64,000 nucleotides of DNA, taken from Pseudomonas putida. GTDB lineage: Bacteria; Pseudomonadota; Gammaproteobacteria; Pseudomonadales; Pseudomonadaceae. This document shows, in pieces, positions 1 to 7,168 of the stretch (within the stretch, counting starts at the first letter, position 1; each line of letters starts with the position of its first letter). The notes below the pieces were generated by a model. The model searched no databases. It was not told the origin of the DNA and saw nothing but the letters and a program-made list of their open reading frames with translations. The stretch is taken from contig NZ_CP011789.1 of NCBI RefSeq assembly GCF_001636055.1, forward strand, positions 744,001-808,000. Reading direction: 5' to 3'. The position numbers and the translations under genes are program-made.

Positions 1-2
1 GC

Positions 3-905
3 GACGCTGGCGTACGGCGCATCGCGCTGATCGAGCTGGCCGATCTCGAAGACCCCGAAAGCCTGCCTTGGCTGACTGATGCGCTGCTGGTCGACACCCA
101 CGCCGAAGTGCGCGCCGAGGCCGCGCGCCTGCTGGAGGCCTGGGAGGAACCCGAAGTGGTGCAGGCCCTGTGTGCGGCGTTGGCCGATGCCGCCGAACCC
201 GTGCGCCTGGCGGCGGCCCAGAGCTTGAGTGAGCTTAAGAGCTTGGAGGCAGGGCTGTTGATCTTGCCGTGGGTCAACCACGCCGAGCCTTTCGTGCGTG
301 CCAGTGCCCTGCGCGCCCTGCGCGAGTTGCGCCTGGAAGAAGCCGCCGCACCTGCGTTGCTGGCGCTGGGCGACAGCGAGGCAGCGGTGCGCCGTGAGGC
401 GGTGGGGATTCTTGGCTGGCTCAAGCATGAGCCGGCCTTGCCGGCCTTGGCACGGCTGGCTGGTGAAGAGGTGGATACCGACGTGCGCCGCGCGGCCATC
501 GGCGCACTGGGCCTGGCCCGTGACGGCAGTGTATTGCCGGCGTTGATTGCCGCGCTGGGCGACCCCGCCTGGCAGGTGCGCGAAGAAGCCGCCACGACCT
601 TGGGCAAGGTGGGCGAGGCGGAGGCGGGCAATGCACTGATTGCCGCGTTGAATGACAGCTATTGGCAAGTGCGTCTGCGGGCCGCCCGGGCGCTTGGCCG
701 CCTGCGCCACCGCCCAGCGCTGGACGGCTTGGCCGTGCTGCTCGGCCATGGCATCGCCAACCTGCGCAAGGAGGCAGCCCTGGCCCTGGGCGAGCTGGGC
801 GATGCGCGGGCTTTGGCGGTGCTGCGGGGGGGCGAAGACGACAGCGACCCCGAAGTGCGCAAGGCAATACGTATCGCCCTGGCGCAGTTGCAGGGTGTGG
901 CGTGA
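3..905 (+). CDS. HEAT-repeat protein, 5' end outside the window
   Basis: The frame is open from the first bases of the window, so this is the C-terminal 300 residues of a longer protein; the GTG at 108 is only an internal valine. The visible part is a run of about 30-residue helical pairs with the HEAT/PBS-lyase pattern: a conserved alanine/leucine core, a VR pair at the start of helix B, and recurrent AALGD and ALGxL turns. Such scaffolds bind other proteins; no catalytic motif is visible. The stop overlaps the ATG of the DUF971 gene (TGATG), which implies translational coupling. The partner and biological role cannot be told from sequence. Confidence 0.85.
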   Translation, partial: DAGVRRIALIELADLEDPESLPWLTDALLVDTHAEVRAEAARLLEAWEEPEVVQALCAALADAAEPVRLAAAQSLSELKSLEAGLLILPWVNHAEPFVRASALRALRELRLEEAAAPALLALGDSEAAVRREAVGILGWLKHEPALPALARLAGEEVDTDVRRAAIGALGLARDGSVLPALIAALGDPAWQVREEAATTLGKVGEAEAGNALIAALNDSYWQVRLRAARALGRLRHRPALDGLAVLLGHGIANLRKEAALALGELGDARALAVLRGGEDDSDPEVRKAIRIALAQLQGVA

Positions 906-1180
906 TGGATGTGCCCAGTGGCGTGTCGAACCAGCGCAGCGAGGGCGAGCTGGCGCTGCAATGGGGCGAGGTGCGCCAGGTGATCAGCCATGCTCGCCTG
1001 CGCGGTGCCTGCCCTTGCTCGCAGTGCCGTGCGGCGCGATTGCGCGGGGGTATCAGCCTGGTGGCGGAAGGTGTGCGGATAGAGCGCATCGAGCTGCAGG
1101 GATATGGCCTGCAACTGATGTTCAGCGATGGGCATGATCGAGGGATCTATCCCTGGGCGTATTTGCGCGAGCTGCAGTGA
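905..1180 (+). CDS. DUF971 (GBBH-like N-terminal domain) protein
   Basis: A 91-residue protein whose start overlaps the stop of the HEAT-repeat gene. It matches the DUF971 / gamma-butyrobetaine hydroxylase N-terminal-like family: a basic stretch that includes the CPCSQC motif, then an IERIELQGYGLQLMFSDGH segment and a C-terminal GIYPWAYLREL. In larger proteins this fold precedes dioxygenase domains and can bind metal; here it stands alone. The CxCxxC cluster (about residues 36-41) could bind zinc or an Fe-S centre, but that is inference. Its pairing with the HEAT protein suggests a common complex. Confidence 0.8.
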   Translation: MDVPSGVSNQRSEGELALQWGEVRQVISHARLRGACPCSQCRAARLRGGISLVAEGVRIERIELQGYGLQLMFSDGHDRGIYPWAYLRELQ

Positions 1181-1193
1181 CCGGGCAGGCTCC

Positions 1194-1266
1194 TTCCCGG
1201 GCAAGCCCGCTCCCACACAAGTTGCACGCGAACCCAAGCCTCCAAGAGCAGGCTTACCCGCGAAGC
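1194..1266. repeat. Degenerate REP palindrome pair
   Basis: Between the convergent DUF971 and atsC genes a REP-like arm (1194-1217, GGGCAAGCCCGCTCCCACA core) is followed by an imperfect inverted arm (about 1247-1266, GGCTTACCCGCGAAG). The arms match the better REP pairs elsewhere in the window but with several mismatches. It fills the whole intergenic gap and may form the mRNA 3' hairpin of both genes. Confidence 0.6.
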
Positions 1267-1268
1267 AC

Positions 1269-2132
1269 TCACAGTGCAATCAGCTCCGGCCGCAACCCCT
1301 CCACCCGGCTCGGCGCGGGTCTCAGATGGTCACCCGCCCCGGTGATCTGCTGCAGCACCTTTTCGCGCAGGCCGTGCAAGGCCACGCCCGTGCGCAAGCG
1401 CGGATGCGGCAGCTCGATCTCGACCACCGCCTTGATCCGCCCTGGCCGTGGCTCCAGCACCACCACTCGGTCGGCCAGATACGTGGCTTCTTCGGCATCA
1501 TGGGTGACCAGCAAGATGGTCACCCCCGACCGTTCGCGAATCGCCAGCAATTCGTCCTGCAACTGCTGCCGGGTCAAGGCATCCAGTGCGCCGAAGGGCT
1601 CGTCCAGCAGCAGGATGCGCGGGCTTGCCACCAGCCCGCGGGCGATCGCCACGCGCTGTGCCATGCCTCCGGATAGCTGGTGCGGATAGGCCGACTCGAA
1701 CCCCGTCAGCCCCACCAGTTGCACGAACTCATGCACCTTGCGCGCTCGCTCGCCCTGGGTGAGCGGGTCGTTGACCAGGCCCAGGGCGATGTTTTGCTCG
1801 ACCGTCAGCCAAGGGAACAGGCGATGCTCCTGGAACACGATGCCGCGTTCGCCGCCGATGCCGGTCACCGGCTTGCCGTCGATGCGGATGCTGCCGTTGA
1901 AGTCGGTGTCCAGCCCCACCAGCAGGCGCAACAGGGTGGACTTGCCACAGCCCGAGGCGCCCACGATGGCGATGAATTCACCTTCGTTGATCGACAGGTC
2001 GAAGCCGAGAATGGCCTCGAACGGTTGGCCGTCGACGCTGAAGGTCTTACCGACGTTTTCGAAGCTGACCAGCGGCGGGGTGGCGTCGGGTTGATTGGCG
2101 GCGTGCAGGGCCGAGGTGTTGAAGGCGTTCAT
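1269..2132 (-). CDS. atsC: Sulfate-ester ABC transporter ATP-binding protein AtsC
   Basis: A 287-residue ABC ATPase of the nitrate/sulfonate/taurine (SsuB/TauB) subfamily. Walker A GASGCGKST, Q-loop VFQEHRLFPW, signature LSGGMAQR, Walker [13 protein letters not shown] and the switch histidine in LVTHDAEE are all present. It energises the importer whose membrane part is the overlapping upstream gene (4-base ATGA overlap, 2129-2132) and whose binding protein is atsR on the other strand. The assignment to sulfate esters rests on synteny with the atsBC/atsRK system described in P. putida S-313; the ATPase alone would not tell it from a sulfonate importer. The C-terminal 40 residues are an extension of unknown role. 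Confidence 0.8.
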   Translation of the reverse strand: MNAFNTSALHAANQPDATPPLVSFENVGKTFSVDGQPFEAILGFDLSINEGEFIAIVGASGCGKSTLLRLLVGLDTDFNGSIRIDGKPVTGIGGERGIVFQEHRLFPWLTVEQNIALGLVNDPLTQGERARKVHEFVQLVGLTGFESAYPHQLSGGMAQRVAIARGLVASPRILLLDEPFGALDALTRQQLQDELLAIRERSGVTILLVTHDAEEATYLADRVVVLEPRPGRIKAVVEIELPHPRLRTGVALHGLREKVLQQITGAGDHLRPAPSRVEGLRPELIAL

Positions 2133-3709
2133 GCGGTTCTCCAGCGCGTGGCGCGCGATTCGAGGCGTTGTCCGAGGTTGCCGAGCAGGGCACCGACCAG
2201 GCCGATCAGCACCATCGCGGCCATCACCTGGTCCATGCGAAACAGCTGTTGAGCGCCCAGCATCAGGCTGGCGATACCGCCGTCCGAAGGCATGAAGTAT
2301 TCCGCGCCGATGGTGCCCAGCCAGGCGTAGATCAACGACAGGCGCAGGCCGGCGAAAATAGCCGGGGCGGCGCCGGGCAACACCAGCAGGCGCAGGCGAT
2401 GGGGCAGGTCCAGGCGCAGTGTGCGTGCCGCTTCCCCAAGCTGCGGCGACAGGCTGGCAATGCCACGCTGGGTGGCGATCAGCAACGGGAAGAACGCTGC
2501 CAGCCCGACGAACACCAGTTTCGACCCTTCACCCAGGCCGAACCAGGCGGTCAGCAGCGGCACCCAGGCGAACAGCGCGACCTGGCGCAGCGCCGACAGG
2601 CTTGGCCCGAACAGGCGCTCGCCGGTGCGCGACAATCCCAGCACCAGGCCCACGGCAAAGCCTGCGCCCCCGCCGAGCAGCAGGCCGAGCAGGGTGCGCT
2701 GCAGGCTGCGCGCCATGGCGTCGGGGAGCGAGCCATCGAACAGGCCGCCAATCAGGCTGCGCAGCACCTCGAGCGGTGAGGTGAGGATATTGCCGTCGAC
2801 CCAACCGAAACTGTTGCTGGCCTGCCACAACGCCAGCAACGCCAGCGGCAGTAGCCAGCCCTGCCAGGCGCGTGAGGTATCACGCAGGCGTTGTTCGCCG
2901 GTCGCCGATTGCGGCCAGTACAGCAGCCGGCGCTCCAGGTGCGAGAAGCCGTGTTCCATGCCGGCCCCGACCACACCGATCAGCAGGATGCAGAGAAACA
3001 CCAGGTCGAGCATGAACAACTGCCGGCCCCAGACCATCAGGTAACCGATGCCTTCACTGGAGGCCAGCAGTTCCACTGCCAGCAATGAGGTCCAGCCGGT
3101 TGCCAGGCCCAGGCGCACGCCGGCCAGGAACGCGGGCAGGGCGGCGGGTAGCAACAGGCGCAGGAACAACAGGTGTGGCGGCAGGCGCAGTACGGCGGCG
3201 GCCTCGCGCAGCCGGGGCTGGGCGTCGCGTATACCGATCAGTGTGTGCAGGGTGACCGGTACCACCACGGCCTTGACCAGCACGACCAGCTTGAGCCATT
3301 CGCCGATGCCGAAGAACAGCATGAACAGCGGGATCCAGGCCAGTGTCGGGATCTGCGCGAGGGCGATGAAGGTGGGTAGCACCAGGGTTTGGGCGCGGCG
3401 AGAGCTGCCCAGCCAGGTGCCGAGCAACAGGCCGCTGACGATCCCGGCGAGCAGACCCCAGAGCAGGCGCTGCAGGCTTATCCACAGGTGGCCCCAGAGC
3501 TCGCCCGAGCCGTACTCCAGAGCCGTCTGCCAGACCAATGACGGAGCCGGCAGGATCTGCTCGCTCATCCAGTGCCGCTGGCTGGCCACCCACCACAAAA
3601 GCGCCACGGCGACCGGGATCACCCAAGGGATCGCCTTGTCTGCCCAGCCGCGCCTCGCGAAGGATACCCGCCAACCGCCCTGGCTCAACGCTGTCGTGCT
3701 CTCGCTCAT
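2129..3709 (-). CDS. atsB: AtsB: double-length ABC permease for sulfate esters
   Basis: A 526-residue inner-membrane protein that is two binding-protein-dependent permease domains joined head to tail; single-domain family members such as SsuC are about 265 residues. Two EAA-type cytoplasmic loops are visible, at about residues 169-190 (EAAAVLRLPPHL...LLP) and 426-447 (EAARTLRLDLPH...VLP), each inside its own set of roughly six membrane helices; the linker lies near residues 258-283. One polypeptide can therefore supply both membrane halves. A GAGAGGG sequence upstream of the ATG at 3709 is the likely ribosome site. It is first in an operon with atsC and divergent from atsR across an AT-rich spacer. 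Confidence 0.85.
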   Translation of the reverse strand: MSESTTALSQGGWRVSFARRGWADKAIPWVIPVAVALLWWVASQRHWMSEQILPAPSLVWQTALEYGSGELWGHLWISLQRLLWGLLAGIVSGLLLGTWLGSSRRAQTLVLPTFIALAQIPTLAWIPLFMLFFGIGEWLKLVVLVKAVVVPVTLHTLIGIRDAQPRLREAAAVLRLPPHLLFLRLLLPAALPAFLAGVRLGLATGWTSLLAVELLASSEGIGYLMVWGRQLFMLDLVFLCILLIGVVGAGMEHGFSHLERRLLYWPQSATGEQRLRDTSRAWQGWLLPLALLALWQASNSFGWVDGNILTSPLEVLRSLIGGLFDGSLPDAMARSLQRTLLGLLLGGGAGFAVGLVLGLSRTGERLFGPSLSALRQVALFAWVPLLTAWFGLGEGSKLVFVGLAAFFPLLIATQRGIASLSPQLGEAARTLRLDLPHRLRLLVLPGAAPAIFAGLRLSLIYAWLGTIGAEYFMPSDGGIASLMLGAQQLFRMDQVMAAMVLIGLVGALLGNLGQRLESRATRWRTA

Positions 3710-4007
3710 CGATCCCTCTCTTGAAGCGTTTCAAGCTTATGCGCTAAAGGAATAAAAAATATTCAATGCCAATATCAAAGAAATAAGAGCATGCATCCTG
3801 TGCATCGGGAAGCCCCCGGACATTGCGTTTTGCTCATATTTGCGATGCGTCCTGCGCAAGCCGGGCGCAGAGCCGCGTCTTTGCTCATTTATAGCTTTCG
3901 GTTACTTGAGCATGAGTTTTCGGTCTTTGCCGGTTCTAAGCGGGGCGGCCTAGCGTTTGGCCAACGCGCCGGTCATCGCCGGCGGCAGCCTGCCAAGGAG
4001 CCACGCC
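3710..4007. promoter_or_regulatory. Divergent atsBC / atsRK control region
   Basis: About 300 non-coding bases separate atsB and atsR, which read apart. The atsB side (3735-3790) is very AT-rich against the surrounding GC-rich DNA and holds GGAATAA at 3749-3755 followed by an A-run and TATTC. This is where the promoters and the sites for sulfur regulators (CysB and SftR types) would be expected. No convincing -35/-10 pair was assigned. Upstream in-frame codons for atsR exist from 3957, but the ribosome site supports 4008. Confidence 0.5.
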
Positions 4008-5048
4008 ATGAAAACCCCGTTCCGCCACCTATTGCTCGCCGCACTGTGCAGCGTCCTGCCGCTGACCGCTCAGGCCGCTGACAGCACCAGGCCCGAGGTC
4101 ATCCGTATCGCCGTGCCTGACCTGAGCGCTGGCAGCAAACCCAGCGCCGGGGGCGTGGTCGATGTGCTACGTGATCAGCAACTGCTGGAAAAAGCCTTCG
4201 CCCAGGACGGCATCCGCATCGACTGGCGCTTCTTCAAGGGTGCCGGGCCTGCAGTCAACGAAGCTCTGGCCAACGGCCAGGCAGACTTCGCCTACCTGGG
4301 CGACCTGGCCGCGATCATCGGCAAGTCCAGCGGCCTGGACACCCATGTGCTGGCGGCCGGGGTGCGTGGGGTGAAGAGCTACCTGGGGGTGGTGCCGGGC
4401 TCCGGCATCCGCAGCCTGGCGGATCTGAAGGGCAAGCGCGTGGCGGTGTTCCGTGGCACCGCCAACCAGCTGTCGTTTGCCAGTGCCCTGGCCAGCCAGG
4501 GGCTCTCGGAGCGCGACCTGAAAGTCATCAACCTGGACTTCAACGCGTCCAACGCGGCGCTCGCCGCCAAGCAGATCGACGCCACCTGGGGCCTGTCGAA
4601 CCTGCTGTCGCTGCGTGACCGCGGGCTGGTCGAGCTGCCGGTCAACTCGCGCGACCTCAAAGGCGCTGGCAGCACCCAGTCGGTACTGGTAGGCACGGGC
4701 GAGTTCATCCGCCAGCACCCGGACCTGGTCCAGCGCCTGGTCAGCACCCAGCAGCAGGCGGTGAACTGGCTGCGTGACGAGCGCAACCGTGAGGCGTACC
4801 TGGATCTGGTGTCGAGCACCGCCAACTGGCCGCGCAGCGTGCTCAGTGACGACCTGGCCCAGGAAAATCTCGCCCACTATTTCGATCCGCGCCTGGATGG
4901 CGAATTCGTCGGCCTGCTGCAGCAGGGCGTCGACCTGGCCGCCAAGGAGCGCCTGATTCGCCGCAGTTTCCAGGTATCCGACTGGATCGACCCCCGTTTC
5001 ATCGATACCGCCCTGCAACAGGAACAGGCCGTCCAGGCCGCCCGCTGA
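4008..5048 (+). CDS. atsR: Periplasmic sulfate-ester binding protein AtsR
   Basis: A 346-residue SsuA/TauA/NrtA-type solute-binding protein. AAGGAG at 3995-4000 sits correctly before the ATG at 4008, and the product then begins with a normal signal peptide (MKTPFRHLLLAALCSV...AQA, cleavage about residue 24), which decides this start over in-frame codons upstream. The mature chain has the two-lobed NMT1-like pattern, with a YLGDLAAIIGKSSG turn and DLKGKRVAVFRGTANQ. It contains no cysteine and no methionine. It should deliver alkyl or aryl sulfate esters to AtsBC; atsK follows after 21 bases. Confidence 0.85.
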   Translation: MKTPFRHLLLAALCSVLPLTAQAADSTRPEVIRIAVPDLSAGSKPSAGGVVDVLRDQQLLEKAFAQDGIRIDWRFFKGAGPAVNEALANGQADFAYLGDLAAIIGKSSGLDTHVLAAGVRGVKSYLGVVPGSGIRSLADLKGKRVAVFRGTANQLSFASALASQGLSERDLKVINLDFNASNAALAAKQIDATWGLSNLLSLRDRGLVELPVNSRDLKGAGSTQSVLVGTGEFIRQHPDLVQRLVSTQQQAVNWLRDERNREAYLDLVSSTANWPRSVLSDDLAQENLAHYFDPRLDGEFVGLLQQGVDLAAKERLIRRSFQVSDWIDPRFIDTALQQEQAVQAAR

Positions 5049-5069
5049 ATCCATCGTAAGGAGCACGAC

Positions 5070-5975
5070 ATGAGCAACGCCGCATTGGCCGCCGCGCCAC
5101 AAGCCCTGGAACTCGATATCCATCCGGTCGCCGGCCGCATCGGTGCCGAAATCCGCAACCTGAAGCTGTCCGCTGACCTGGACACTGCCACCGTCGACGC
5201 CCTCCAGGCGGCGCTGGTGCGGTACAAGGTGATCTTCTTCCGTAACCAGACCCACCTCGACGACCAGGGCCAGGAAGCCTTCGCCAAGCGGCTCGGCGAG
5301 CCAATCGCTCACCCCACCGTGCCGGTGGTCGATGGCACCCGCTACCTGTTGCAGCTCGACGGCGCCGAGGGCCAGCGCGCCAACTCCTGGCACACCGACG
5401 TGACCTTCGTCGACGCCTACCCCAAGGCGTCGATCCTGCGCAGCGTGGTGGCGCCGGCCTCCGGTGGCGATACGGTCTGGGCCAACACCGCGAGCGCCTA
5501 TCAAGAGCTGCCTGAACCGCTGCGCGAGCTGGCCGACAAGCTCTGGGCCGTGCACAGCAACGAGTACGACTATGCCGGCGCCAAGCCGGATGTGGACCCC
5601 GAGCGGCTGGAGCGCTATCGCAAGGTGTTCACCTCGACCGTGTACGAGACCGAGCATCCGCTGGTGCGCGTGCACCCGATCAGCGGTGAACGGGTGCTGC
5701 AGCTGGGGCACTTCGTCAAGCGCATCAAGGGGTATTCACAGGCGGATTCGAACCACCTGTTCAACTTGCTGCAGGGGCATGTGACGCGTCTGGAGAACAC
5801 CGTGCGCTGGCGCTGGCAGGCGGGGGACGTGGCGATCTGGGATAACCGCGCGACGCAGCACTATGCGGTGGACGATTACGGCACCCAGCCGCGGATCGTG
5901 CGGCGGGTGACCCTGGCCGGTGAAGTGCCGGTGGGGGTGGATGGGCAGTTGAGTCGGACCACGCGCAAGGGGTGA
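5070..5975 (+). CDS. atsK: Alkylsulfatase AtsK, Fe(II)/2-oxoglutarate dioxygenase
   Basis: A 301-residue TauD/TfdA-family dioxygenase. It oxidises alkyl sulfate esters with O2 and 2-oxoglutarate, releasing sulfate, an aldehyde, succinate and CO2. The iron ligands His108, Asp110 (NSWHTDVTF) and His264 ([11 protein letters not shown]) and the 2-oxoglutarate arginine region Arg275/Arg279 are at the positions I recall for the P. putida S-313 AtsK structure, and length and both termini agree with that protein. AAGGAG lies before the ATG. It is co-transcribed with atsR. Apart from Met1 it has no methionine or cysteine, as fits a protein made when sulfur is scarce. Confidence 0.92.
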   Translation: MSNAALAAAPQALELDIHPVAGRIGAEIRNLKLSADLDTATVDALQAALVRYKVIFFRNQTHLDDQGQEAFAKRLGEPIAHPTVPVVDGTRYLLQLDGAEGQRANSWHTDVTFVDAYPKASILRSVVAPASGGDTVWANTASAYQELPEPLRELADKLWAVHSNEYDYAGAKPDVDPERLERYRKVFTSTVYETEHPLVRVHPISGERVLQLGHFVKRIKGYSQADSNHLFNLLQGHVTRLENTVRWRWQAGDVAIWDNRATQHYAVDDYGTQPRIVRRVTLAGEVPVGVDGQLSRTTRKG

Positions 5976-5997
5976 TCCTGTAGCGGGTGTCTCGGCT

Positions 5998-6046
5998 TCT
6001 TCGCGGGCAAGTCCGCTCCCTGTGGGATCGCGCTTGCCCGCGAAAA
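5998..6046. repeat. REP palindrome
   Basis: Inverted arms TTCGCGGGCAAG (6000-6011) and CTTGCCCGCGAA (6033-6044) enclose a short loop containing CCGCTCCCTGTGGGA. It lies between the convergent ends of atsK and sftR and could end or stabilise both transcripts. Confidence 0.8.
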
Positions 6047-6061
6047 GTCCACGACCGATCC

Positions 6062-6976
6062 CTAACCTTCCCCGTCACAAGCAATCAACTGCCGCACCAA
6101 CCCCTGCGCCAATGGGGACAACCCATAGCCCACCCGGCTGACGATGCCGTAGCGGGTATGGCAAGCCTCTTCCTGTTCCGCCGTCAGGTCCACCAGCTCC
6201 AGCGCCACCAGCCGCTCTTCGTCCTGATAAGGCCGCAAGTTGCCCCGGCAGGCGATGCCGATGGTGTCCGATTGCATCACTACGTTGAGCAGCGCATAGC
6301 CATGCTCGCACTCCACGTTGGGCAGGAAGTCCTGGCGGCCGCTCATCTCGCTGAGCACCTTGCGGATGTTCGGCGGGCGCAAGGTGGTGGCCATCGGGTA
6401 GTCGAACAGGTCACGCGCGCGCACCTCGTTGCGCTCGGTCAGCGGATGCCCGGCGCGGCAACAGAAGTACCAGCGTTGCGGCGTGAGTTTGTGCACCCGG
6501 TAGTCCGGGTCGGCTTCGAACTGACGGGTGTCGGCGACGAAGAACTCGATCTCCTCGGCCATCAGCCTGCGGTTCAACGCCTGCCAGTTATCCACCTGGA
6601 AGCAGGTGCGCGCCGCCGGAAACTCGGTCACGAAGCGCGCCACCGCGCGCGGCACCAGCCCACCGGCAGGCGCCGGCCCCGAACCGAAGCGCACCATGCC
6701 GGTCGTCGCGCCATTGAACTGGTTGATCTCGTTGACCAGGTTGTGCGCGCCATGCACCAGGCGCCGCGAATGCTCCAGTACCAACTGGCCCTGGCGGGTC
6801 GGTGCCAGCTCCTTGCTGGCGCGGTCGACCAGGCGACAGCCGACGTTGTGCTCCAGCGTCTGGATGCTGCGGCTGAAGGCCGATTGCGACAGGTTCACGG
6901 CCGCGGCGGCGGCGACGAAGCTGCGGTGCTCGACCAGGGCGATGAAGTGGCGAAGCTGACGGAGATCGATATGCAT
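6062..6976 (-). CDS. sftR: LysR-type regulator SftR
   Basis: A 304-residue LysR-family regulator. The N-terminal winged helix-turn-helix is clear (LRQLRHFIALVEHRSF...LSQSAFSRSIQTLE, residues 6-45), followed by the substrate-binding-like effector domain from about residue 92. It lies between atsRK (convergent) and sftP-astA (divergent), which matches the SftR locus described in P. putida S-313, where it activates sulfate-ester genes under sulfur limitation. The effector is not visible from sequence; in that work sulfate or a related metabolite was proposed to counteract it. The symbol rests on locus context more than on residue-level recall. Confidence 0.78.
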   Translation of the reverse strand: MHIDLRQLRHFIALVEHRSFVAAAAAVNLSQSAFSRSIQTLEHNVGCRLVDRASKELAPTRQGQLVLEHSRRLVHGAHNLVNEINQFNGATTGMVRFGSGPAPAGGLVPRAVARFVTEFPAARTCFQVDNWQALNRRLMAEEIEFFVADTRQFEADPDYRVHKLTPQRWYFCCRAGHPLTERNEVRARDLFDYPMATTLRPPNIRKVLSEMSGRQDFLPNVECEHGYALLNVVMQSDTIGIACRGNLRPYQDEERLVALELVDLTAEQEEACHTRYGIVSRVGYGLSPLAQGLVRQLIACDGEG

Positions 6977-7168
6977 TTTCTACATGAAAACTTTCGGTGA
7001 AATGCAATTGCTGACAAGGGTTGTGAACCTTATAAATGCAGTTACTTATTCCACAAAATATGAAATGCAAATATTTATATCTCTTAAAAGAATATAAGCC
7101 CCTCTGACTGCGATTCGGTTCCGTCAACGGAAATGCTCGCCAGGGCCCATGCCTCAAGGAGCATCTGC
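6977..7168. promoter_or_regulatory. Divergent sftR / sftP promoter region
   Basis: A 192-base spacer whose central part (about 7025-7100) is strongly AT-rich. It has TTATTCC at 7046-7052 (the complement of the GGAATAA seen upstream of atsB) and several A/T runs. A LysR regulator next to its divergent target normally binds here, with a T-N11-A type site; no single site was assigned. AAGGAG at 7156-7161 is the ribosome site for sftP. Confidence 0.5.

Noticed and set aside
4167..5711. 514-codon minus-strand frame opposite atsR-atsK
   Set aside because: It spans two well-supported plus-strand genes and their spacer, with no start signal or homology pattern.
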